Source: Apostichopus japonicus (Eukaryota > Echinodermata > Holothuroidea > Aspidochirotida > Stichopodidae). From it: a stretch of 64,000 nt of DNA. A program made the position numbers and the translations under genes. Position 1 is the stretch's first letter. The number at the start of each line of letters is the position of its first letter. Location of the stretch: positions 9,967,001 through 10,031,000 of the forward strand of contig NC_092569.1 of NCBI RefSeq assembly GCF_037975245.1, read 5' to 3'. Below, piece by piece: positions 27,401 through 39,400 of the stretch. The notes beneath the pieces are model-generated. The model did not search any database and was not told the origin of the DNA. It worked only from the letters and a program-made list of their open reading frames with translations.

Positions 27401-30400
27401 CAGAAAATTACAACAACAAAACGTGACAAATGTCAATAGGTATTTGAGAGCGCAATAAAAAAAGTCAATAATCGCGAATATACGTAGACTAAAAAGTGGT
27501 AAAAAGCTGAAAAGGGCCCCAGCAGTCTATTTGAGTCCGTCAGGGGGGGGGGCATACGCCCCCTCTGACTGTATGGACGCTCCGCCACTGACGAGAGGAA
27601 ACAAGAAATGGGAGGAACTAACGCTAGTATATGCATTGACATGAGCGTACACAGAGAAGGTAAAGTCGGCTATACAGGGACTTTACATTGTGTATTGTCC
27701 TGACTTTGCCAAGATCAATAGTATGATCTATAACACGGAAACAGTTACCTAATGAAAACAACAGTATCCGCGTGCATCCCTTTCGTAATACCGTATATAG
27801 TTTTGAAATAGTTGCCAGCATATACAACGTCTTTACTATGGGGCTTAGTCATCAAAGCAGAAGCCCAAACGAAAACAACAACAGCAGCAGGAACAAGTGG
27901 TTTGTATCTACTATATAGAAGTATAAATAAACTTATGCAGGAAGGCATGTAATCTTGACACGAGATTGCAACGCCTGGTCACCCCTCTCCATTCGAAGAA
28001 AAATCCCATAAAAAAATAAAACATGACAAAAAAAACGAACAAAAATTTTTAATAAAAAAACATATGAGTGAGACACATAAGTGCATGGTTTTGTGGCAAC
28101 GATATTTGAATTTGTATTCTCAAAAGTAGCAGATCCAGTCTGAAACCAATCAGTCTAGTAGCAATTGTGCAATTCATATTTTACCAGTGAGGGGAAAGCA
28201 AGGTGGAAGGAGAGGCGATGGAGATGGGGGTATAGGAGTTAAAATTTTGGCGAATGAGGGGGTTGGAAGGAATTTTTGAGTACCGCACCTCACATCCTTC
28301 TTCACCCCCCCCCCCTCACACACACACACAAACACCTTCCATTCGCGATGCAACGCTTGATTCAATTTCCTTTGAATATTCATTTTTTCTTCATTTTGTC
28401 ATTAGACCGGTGCGACCAAACGCTATGCAGAACCTAAAAGTGAGTATTTTGATGTGTGTCATTTTTCTGATGTTGGATCTGTATCATTTAATGTAAGTTC
28501 ATTATAGTTAAAGTTTCTACAAATGCTATGCGTTGCTCGCCAGCACAATACATGAGATATTTTGAATGTTGCCAGTGGCGTAGCAAGGAGCAGCAGGGAC
28601 CCAACACAGCAACGAAAATGGACCCTCAATGGAGAGTCTTCTAAGCCAAAGCCATGGCTGGGCTTCAGTGAGTATTTGTTTCCATTATTTTGAAGACATC
28701 AAGATGCCCGGATATGGCACTCTGAAGCTTTCCCACTTCCGGACAGAATTTCGTTTGAATTCCCATTTCGACTGGCCCTATATATATCGGGAGAGAATGT
28801 TAAGAGCTGAACTAAACAGTATTTTCATATATAAGAAGATTAATAGAGTCATCATATTTTTAAACCCTGTCCGCTAATAGTTTTAATAAAATATATGAAA
28901 GCTTTTGTCACCTTCAACGCAAAAGACAATATTAATCAGTTATATATTAATCACGGATATTAAAATAACTTCAAGTAAGTTAAAAAAAATTTAAAAAAAA
29001 AACGTGGAAAGGAATTTAATAATTTTAATATTAACTTTATATGTGACGCTGTTAATACTTTTCTATGATTCATACACAACTCATTTCCGTAAAACACACT
29101 GCTTGAATTTTACTATTGAATTTGTCTATTTTTAGTGAGCCTGGTTTCCGATTCATGGACCCACCTTGAGGATTCTAAGTCCCCCCTACCCATGGTCCCG
29201 GTCTTACGCATTGCTTTATAGCTACGTGTCGTCGTCTTTAAGGACAATACTAATGACTAAACGTACCGATTTCCATCCATAGTTGTTATTGATTTTTATT
29301 TGTCTATGTACAACTTGGCGAATTATTTAATACGTTTTATTTGAGACTAAAAGGAAAGAATTTGAAATCCCATGTTAAACCCATTGACTTGGTTTATGTA
29401 TTTCTGTGTATCCACTCCAATTATTTAATTATTAAAATTACAAATTGAAATGAGAAAAAAACTGTCGTAAAGACTTTTAATTCATCAAATTAATTTATTG
29501 TTTGCCTGGACTCATCCTTTCCGCAACGACATCTACAAATAACTTAAATCTGTCAAGTATCTGCATCGATTAAAATTTTATTCTTTATGCATAATAAAGA
29601 AGAGATGATAATTTTCTTCTCTTCTGATCTGGTATAGATTATACTCTGTACGTGTATGAGTTTGCTAGAGATTGTGAGGATGCAGTGTACGATGAGTGTC
29701 GAACGTCCAGATTGAATGGTGAGTACCTCATTCAACCAGACGGTTATGATGATCGACCCTTCAAGGCTTACTGTGACAGCAGCCAGAACGATGGTACGGC
29801 ATGGACGGTACGTATTGTTACTAACTGTGTATAGGTTGTATAGAATGTGTCGATTTCATTGTACTATCTTAGTTTACAATGGTAATTGTCTTCAATGAAG
29901 ATCACCTGATATCTATCACTCAGCGGCCAAATATGTCAAACAGAGCAGAAAGTCTGAACAGAAAAAGTTGAAAGAGCGAGGAAGTTACTCCCGGTTTAGC
30001 TCTTCCTCCCAATATTGTCGTTAATTTTTACAAATATACAAAAATATATACTTAAAAAATATCCAATTTTTTACAAATATTCTTACAAAAATACTACTAC
30101 TTGCAGAAAATTTGTTTGAATTCGACGAAGTTTCTTAAATTCATCTCAGAGAACATCCCGTGTCTTCAAGCTTAAAATTACTTCATTTCTTGACATCTTT
30201 TCTCCATGCAGAGCAAGGAGGAGGGAGGTATCGTGGCGTCCGGTACAACAAAATGTCTATACACATCAGTGTTGTAGTCTAATAGCTTTATTCGAGTACC
30301 ATGTACGTTCGAGTACCAAATACTTTCGGGTACCAAGTATCATAGTCCGAGTACCAAGTAGCATAGTCCAAGTTTACAGCCGAACAGATTCCGAGTGCCG

Positions 30401-33400
30401 AGTGGCCACACGACTAGGCTACATATACATTCGAAATACTTTTGATCAACTAAACACAATTCCATAAACACAAGCTATAACATACAAGCCATATTGATAT
30501 GATAACCGTCAACAAAGCGAGTGACTTATTTGTATATTTCTCCCTTTTCGGTTTTTCCCGAAAGGGTAAACTATCACCGGGAGGCACTCTTACCAACCTT
30601 GCAAAATTTGTAAGGGAACCTTGGATTGCAAAGTCGGCAGTTACTACAACGTGGATCGCAAAGTCGGCACCTAGGCCTACTACTGCGGTTAGATTCGTCC
30701 AACACAACAGCATACAGAAACGTTGTACTCAAAGCCGAAGCCACAGTGAATTAATCAGGTCACACATCTAGAGTATATGCATGCTAAGTTCTTCAATACC
30801 GCCCCCATTTCCTTCGGGGAAACATTTTTTTAACTTAAAGTAGAACGATAGTGACAGAAAAAAAATCTCTCATTTTCATATATAATGTAGTTTATATGTT
30901 ACCAAGCAACATATTTTTTTAATTTTCCAAATAGCACACCGGAAAGTTATAAAAAAGGGAATTAAAACATCGTTTTTTCGCTTCCGTAATTTAGGAATTT
31001 GCAAACACTGCAACGACCTTGAACAGCCCTCAGGTCAGTGAATGACGTCACTGTGATGATCTTTTCTGTTGTGTACTTTTCAGTACGGAGCTGTGCGTGC
31101 ATTTCGTGTCAGCATAACTGTTATTTTCCGGCGTAATGTTCAAGACATAAATAGATAATGAATATCATAGTGTTTCTTGATTTCTTCACCACGTGCTTAC
31201 AAGTTTTGTTTTTACGCAATTTGCGGCGATTTCGCAACGATTTCCCAATATCTGAAGAGGTAACTCGCAAGCTGACCCAAAGTAACGTAAATCTCAAGAT
31301 CACGTTTTTGGCGGGTTTTATACAGAGTGATGTATGAATGTGCTCACTTACCAGTCAAACTGGCTCAATAACAATAGTGATGATAGTCTCAAACGTAGAT
31401 TAGTATAACATCCGAAAGAAAATCCAAAGTTCTAAACAAAGTGGATTCGCTTGTATGCACTAGGCCTACTGTAAAACATAAACGTTCCTTGTTCCGTGCG
31501 TCATTAAATCCAACAGAAAGGTCTCATTGAGCTTGAAATACAACCGCATTTGAACTCAATCGAGTTGTTAGTCTAGCTCGAACAATTTTCTCACTAGGCA
31601 TACATGCAATGCCTATTGCGTTTATTCACATGCATGCCTCGTGGTTTGGGCTTCAGGAGGAATCGTATTCTAGCCCAACTTCACGTAGGTCGGCAAACGG
31701 TACTTTCACACTGTGCAAACATAAGTGACAGTGTGCGCTACCGTAAGTAATACTTACACGATGTTTTGTTTCGCTCGAGCATACACACATTTCCTATTCG
31801 TATTACATTTAAAGTGGTTTGGAGGGTATGAACACATCTCTGCCCCAAAAAACTCTGCCTAAGCGACGTCCATGCCCCAATTGAAATTTGCACGTGGATT
31901 CTCTCCTCACATAGTCATTAGGTTGTTCACGTCTGACATGTCTTCCAGTTCCAACACTTACTGTTGCATTTATCGGGATATATATAAATAATGCGGCATA
32001 AAAGCATCAATCTTTCAAACTTTTATTACTTTAGTGACCTTGCCACACGCAAATTTCAATTGGGCCCGAGAATCATCTTCTGTGAAGTGGGCAGAACAAA
32101 CTTTCACATTCTTGCCATGAGAAACTCCTGGTGCGATGAAATCTTTCCTGGTTCTCCTCACAAATCGTATATCCAGAGTTTCCGATATCTCTCACTACTT
32201 TTTCCGCTTGGAAAATTGAAGAAAAAACTTATTGTAGAGTCCACATTCGTTCTGTTGCATCCCCCTACAACGCAACTTTCTTTGATTTTGCTAGTGGTTT
32301 ACGTTGTTTGTCGAGTCCAATATAGAGTAGGTTGCAACTAAACTTACACACTAAGTGCACACTGCTGAAGTACACTACGCCGAGCTCACGTTGTTATCAT
32401 CATAATGACGTCACATGTCACTGTAGATCACGTGATCATCATATCGCTTTTCGCGAAAAGCCCAATTTTTGTTTAAAAAATCAACGAGTTTAGGAATTTT
32501 TTTTAAGCCTTTCCCAACATCGGATTGACTTGAATTTTCACATGTGTAAAATGGAAACCAACTAGAATACTCTTGAATAAAATCGTATTTTTTCGTCGAT
32601 GGTGAAAAATCACTATCGTTCATCTTTAAGTTTTGATTTTTATCTTTCTTTCACTAGCTAATACAAGGAAGAGCGGATTTAGATTCGAGAGTAACATTTA
32701 ATCGGAGTTGGGAAGACTACCGACTTGGATTCGGATTATCTCAAAATGACTTTTGGATTGGCAATGAAAAGCTCTCATATTTAACCAGTCAGAATACATA
32801 TCAGTTACGGATCGATATGACGACATCTAATGGTTCATCCATCCATGTGACATATGACAACTTTCGCATAAGTGACGAATTTGGCGGTTACAAACTATTG
32901 TCGACAGGTAAGTTTAACTTTTCATCAGAAGATGGTGTTATAGAGAGCTGTCCACACAACATGCGTTATGGATACTGTGTCTCCCAGAGAATTTGTCCGG
33001 ATCCTGATGACAGCATTCCTTGTCGCCGCAATGAGGAATCTTGTTTTTGTCCAGAAGAGTTTCAGTTGAATGGAGATGAATGTGTTGCCCCGGACGAATG
33101 TGATGACTGTTTTCTTGAGGGAACAGAGACCGAGGAAGGTGTCACAATTGAGGTAGGTAACCTTGAAGGGAGAGGTCACCTCTTTCTTGTTTACTAAGAA
33201 TACACTCTAATTTCAAAAGTGGAAAATCTACTTATGTGCACACAAAATAATATAAATGACCTTTGAAAACTAGACCTGATAACATGCACAGAATGTGAGT
33301 AAAATGGCGTCACAGATACATAACTGTAAAGTGCTACCCGTGAAATGTCTCTTAATGTTTCCTCTACTTGGCTTGGTGAATGTATTGAAACTTTGAAAGT

Positions 33401-36400
33401 TACAGTAGACATGTGTAACTTCACCCTTTTGGAAAGACCATAAATACCTCATGAGTAAAAAGAACAACGATCAACAGAATTTTAATTTTGATATGTAATA
33501 ATCAAAAAAGTGTGTTGGGGGGGGGGTGCTAGTTCTATAATTTTGATCCTGTAGCTAACCCAGATTTGAAGAAAATCAGCTTGAAAAACATTAGAAATAA
33601 AATATTATTTATAAACATTATAAAATATATAAATTATATGATATAATAATAACAATTAAAATAATACATGTAGCCTATGTTAAAATCTTAAAACAAAACA
33701 AAGTCATGATAATCCATTGTTTGATCAATTCCAATGACTCAACCAAGAAATCTTTTAATTTATGTAACCAACAGATCACCATCGATGACATTCTATAGAT
33801 CAATTGTAATTTGCCACAAGTTTGTTGCGTAATGTATTGTAAATATGTTATTACAGGCCATAGAAGTATATATACGTGTGTGCTAGTTGGTTTTGTGTTG
33901 CATCTGACAAACTGGACTGTCATGATCTTTGCGTTAGACTAGTAATAAAGCCACTTAATTTGATAAACTTCAGAACTTGTTATAAATTATGTTTGATAAT
34001 GCAATTCCAGGATTGTGTTTTTGAGATTTTGATATTTTGTAATTGTCAAGGTTTTGTAACACAAATGAACTTGAAGGAAACAGGTATGAGTAACACACTG
34101 ACTGCTAAAATGTTTTTTTTTCTTTAATATATTTTACTTTATTGTTTTGGACGTTGGATTGGATACGGTTTCAACTTTGTTTGAGGAGCTGTGAAGTTAT
34201 CAATACCCAAAAATGACTGTATAGTGTATTATATGTTTTTAATACATCCCGATCATGAAGAAAAATAGATTAAGAATGTACAAAAAAATTAAAATGAAAC
34301 CAATTTGTCCGTTTGCATGTATGTGATCATCTCTGTTTCCATCATGCTCGAATTTCAACTTCAAATGGTATTTCGTAAACGATGCGTAAGAATGTGAATT
34401 TCATATAAGGATGCTTAGAATATTTTCTTCTTTTCATTAGCCAGCAACAAATTTTCCTCATCTATATAATCTTAACAGTTAAAACGTTTAGCTATTTTTT
34501 TTTTGTGTTCTTTTTTATCTTTAGTCAGGTGGGTCCTATGTTTTTCCTAACTGTTCTCTGAATTGCTCGTGTGTTGATGGTAACGTTAACTGTGTAAATT
34601 ACATGTGCAGTGTTAACGCCACTTGTAACGCCACCCTAAACAACGCCGGTCAGTGTTATTGTAAAACAGGTTACGTAGGTGATGGCACAGTGTGCCGATA
34701 TCCGACAGACTGTATGGAGATATTCGAACATGATGACATGGCAGAAAGTCGCGTCTACACCATCCAACCAAACAAAAACAGGGAATCCACATTGGAAGTC
34801 TTCTGTGACGATGGTGGGTGGACGGTACGTATGACGTGCATTTTACATATAGTAATGTTATGGGATGTGTTCAGGTAGTCACGGTTGACCAACCTACGGC
34901 CCGCGGGTCACAGTCCGGCCCGCGAATATTTTTTTCCCAAACTGAACTGACACTGAAATTATTTCCTCGATTCTGATTGGCTGATCAAAACCGTAATGGT
35001 AGTCGGCGTTTATCAATGAATGTATGTGACACTGTTAGTGTTTATCATACCAATCCTCATGGGCCGCATCATGTCAAAAATACGTGTGTAGGCCTTATAC
35101 AGGCTAAGTTAAAGGCCTAAGTGTGCCTACATGTAGATACAATGTGAGGCTTCCGGTTATCAAGAGCCACTGTAAGGGCGGTAGGGCCTATATTAGTGAA
35201 TTTGAGATCTCGAACTAGTACGAATACGCCTATATACGGTTAATGCAGGCCTACTATGTCACCATGTATAAGAACTTCTAATTGTGCAGGTAAACATGTG
35301 TGGCTCCGTACGTATAGGTTATAAGGCTATATACAAAGTCAAAAGAAACAGACATATCGTCAAATGCCACGTTTGTGTACACTCAATGGCTGACACACAC
35401 TCGCTCGTGCGTCTTCATGGCCACTGCACATTCGACTAGGCCTATCATGATTCATTGACTGAATACATTTTGAATTTATGATTATAAAACTAAAAGAATC
35501 GCAACCCCGAATGTACACAAACAACACGGTACATATGTACATCGGCTACATGTATACAATTACAAATGCACTGTGTTTTATTGTGTTGTATACTATACAC
35601 AGTAAAATAAGCTGCATTACATGTATGTGCTGTGTAGAGCGGAGTCAAGCGAGTAAACAAACGATCGAGGACTGCCTATAATGGGCGCAGTAGTTGGGAA
35701 TAGTTGCTCACTATATACTTTCGCTCATATATACCTACCAAAAGTTCTGGAAATTTGCTAATCTGAATATCTTGAATTTGTTCGTTTTGATCACACTGAT
35801 ATCGACAGATTATGGAGGTTCCATGTTGAAAACTAAAGTATATCACGTGCTCGCTGATAACCAATTAGAATCGAGGAAATAATTTCAGCGTCAGTTCAGT
35901 TTGGGAATAAAATATTCGCGTCCGGCCCCCCGCAGGGTTGGGTCCGGCCCGCCAGAAATGCTCTACGGTGCGAAATTTTAGTGAGCAGATTTATTGATAA
36001 CAATTTGAAGCTATATAATAAAATCATTCGAACCTTCTTGGTCGAAAAAACTGCATATACTGGTGTGAAACTCTCAGCGGAGGGGTGGAAGGGGGGGGGC
36101 GGCTGGACTTTATTCATCTGTTTTATCAGGAAGGAAAATAAATCAGTGCGCTCCGCGCGCAATGCTCGCATTTTTTTTGACTTGGGCTTCGGGCAAAAAA
36201 AAAATCGAAAAATCGAGCGTAGGGTTCGTGCGGCCCCCTCCTTCATTATAATTATCCATGTGGCCCTCCTCTGCAAAAGGTTGGACAACCCTGAGGTATG
36301 GTCACAAAAGGGAATGGATCTGTGTGTGTGTGTTAAGAGGAGGCTACGGGCGTTTGGGGGGGGGTAGGTAGAAATCTGCATTAAATACATTTCATTTAAG

Positions 36401-39400
36401 TTAAACATTGCATTTTATTATTGTTGAACTTAAAGAAAACGACTCCGATTACAATAATATAATTTGTACGTTTACGGTCATCCAGTATTGACAATTTCCA
36501 TCTTTCGCTTTCATGATAACCTGCGATATCACGCCATGACTGTCTTCGCATAAACTGCTCCCACCCCCTTTATTTACGCATCAATAACGAGGAGCTGACG
36601 AAAATATACCAATATGTTGATTTCTGTTTGACTTTTTGCTAAGTTTTTTTCTTTCTTAAACTTGCACTGGTTAAAGGCTCAATTATCTCTTTCGTTCTTA
36701 GCAATGATTTCAATGTTGAACTTCTCTTTCACAGGTGTTTCAACGACGCTTTGATGGTTCGCAAAACTTTGCTCTACCTGAGCAGAATTATTCCGAAGGT
36801 TTCGGATCTTTACTTGGCGAGTTTTGGCTAGGCAATGAGAACCTACATACTCTGACAAACCAAATGCAATACGAGCTGAAAATAGATTTCATGGATATAA
36901 ACAACAACTCGTACAAAGCCCAATACAGTTTATTTCAAATCAGTAACAAAACAGAGAAATACGCTCTTCAACTTGGAGGCTTCAAAGGAAACGCAGGTAA
37001 TTTGTATGAGGAAGATTCAGTCTGAACACGATTTTTGTTCCTCTTCGTGGAGTTTGTCAAAGTTGAGCTCCTATACGGCTTCTTAGCCTTGCATTGATAT
37101 CTACAAGACACTTCCAAACTGCCCCGAATATGTCATACGAACACAAACTCATACCGACGAGTACAGACAAGTATTCTAGATAACAAGTATACGTCCACGG
37201 ACTCAAAACAAGTCTGCAATTTTTAGAAAATTCACCGAAACCCTCTACATGTATTCATTGCTGAACCACTGAAACCTATCAACAGTTTTAAATTCCAAAA
37301 GGTCGCGGCAAATAACGACCAGCATGGGCGTCGGAAGCTATTTGGGATTGGTACGGCAGATCAGAGTGTGGTCATCTATCATAATTATCGGGGGGACTTT
37401 TCGTAGGTCAAACTATGCTACGCGTCACCATGGTTGGCGCTTAGCGTAATGGAGAAAATTTTGAAAAAAATGTCTCACAGATTGCAGGAAATGGCACTTC
37501 CCGAGCTTGAAAACAAGACCCCTGCCATGCCATTTTTTTTCTTAGTCCAATTTTTTTTTTTTTTTTTTTTTTTGCGCCGTGAATATTGGTCCGGCTTTCG
37601 CCGGACCTGCCGTACCGGCCCCGACGCCCCTTCGATAAAGAGATAATATTGTTAAAAACTCTTACAAATTGACCTCATGCTAACACAAAATTATGCTGTA
37701 CCCCCTTGCGTACCACTTCTGTAATCCTCCCCCTCTCTTCCTCCGCCTCCGCCTCCCTCTCCCTCCTCGTACCTCGCGTGTCTTCGAGTACACTGGAGAG
37801 CCAAGGTACTTTCACCTTTCCTTAACTTCACACGGTGTGAATTTAAAAGAAAAAGTGAAAGTGTGAGTTAAAGGAAAAGTAAAAGTGGGAATGGAAAAAA
37901 AAACTATCATGATTCTTCAATCTTTTCCCGCTATGATACTTTCTTATATATATACAGCTGTAACAAAGGTCTTTTTCTTCCCTTGCCGTTAATATTTATG
38001 ATAGGTGATTCTTTGACGAATTACTCAAATCATCAGCCGTTCCTGACTGATCTTACCGCCGCTTGGCAAGCCGTGACGGTTAAGCAGAGCAGTGACAGTG
38101 TCACAACGGTACATACACCAACTCAATATGACTATAGTTTCCAACATGATGAAGGCAATGGGAATACTGACGATGAGTCGGTACAGGAGTTTACTGAATT
38201 TCTTAAACCCATATCTATTGGTCCTTGGTGGCATCGTCAAGACGAAACTATGACCATAGAATGTGATTTAAATGGCAACTACAGTAATATGTTCTGGTTT
38301 ACAATCCCTCAACGCATCGCCTCCACCGGGATGAAGATACGTCCAACTAAGAAAAAAACACTGTGAGAGAATTCACCGAGGCCTGTTGACGATTATTGAC
38401 GAATGTTTTTTTTTATGCTTTCAGAGTATAGTATTTACTCATTGCACATTTTGAATGTCTATAGAAAACATTGTATCAAGACTGGATTACGCATATATTT
38501 TTTCTGCTTTTTCTGCATCATTTCTTAAAGTTTGTTTACTTAACATTTCAAGATAGTGAATTAATGTGATTTACCTTTTTTAAAGTCATATTTTAATTAT
38601 TGTTATTATTAAGCTAAATGTACACCCCCCCTTCCCGCCTTCTTTTACCCTCCATCCGTGTGAGGCACCTAACCACTACATTTGCACCGGTGTTCTGAGA
38701 GGAGTGTTTGCCACTCCCCTTTTTGAGAAAAAAAAATGTAAATTTTGTAACTTTTGCAACAATGGTGAAGACATGTCATATATTTATCTATACTGCACAG
38801 CAGGGATGATTTTTATTTACATCTATTAAGATGTTTTTTTGTCCGGGGATCTAGGAGGAGGGGTGGCCCCTTACCCATTTAAAAAATGGTTGGTAAAATG
38901 ATGTGCTAAGATGCAAAAGGATATAATTTACAATTTATTTTGAAACAATGTTGAAGAAGATTTTTCTATTTATGTTCTACCGCACATACATCTTTTATAT
39001 ATCTATCTTTTGCAGATGTGATTGCTAGTTTAACGTCTATCAATAAATAGCATTGAAATGATTGACATAATATATAGAATAATATAGAATATAGAGTTAT
39101 TCCAGCAAACTTTCTTGATATAGTTTGAAATCAAACAATTTGAAGAAGTATTTGAAATACATTAGATTAGATGTATACCTCCTGCAAATATACAATAATA
39201 AAAAATTGTCACAGAGTAAATCTGTTTTCTAATGACTTGCAATAATGTGTATTTTGGACACAAAAAAAAAAAAAAAAATCTCTAATGTATTTAAATTAAA
39301 TATACATTTGCTTTTCCGCCAAAATATGTCTTAAATGCGGCAAAAGCCAGACGTTTATTACGTTTTTGGCTCCTTTATGGATGGATTCGTAAATTTTTTT

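Noticed and set aside
28425-28496. An ATG-started hydrophobic peptide (MQNLKVSILMCVIFLML..) that looks like a signal peptide, with an apparently shifted start codon in copy 2
   Set aside because: The region is better read as the 34-bp exon 28406-28439 in another frame: acceptor TTTTGTCATTAG and donor GTGAGT fit the phases of the exon 1 signal peptide and of exon 3 in both copies. The hydrophobic frame is intron.
32817-33197. Plus-strand frame extending past the exon 4 end into Gly-Arg-Gly-His..
   Set aside because: The donor GTAGGT at 33153 in phase 0 joins the next Cys-rich exon; the last residues are intron. The large minus-strand frame over the same region is a shadow.
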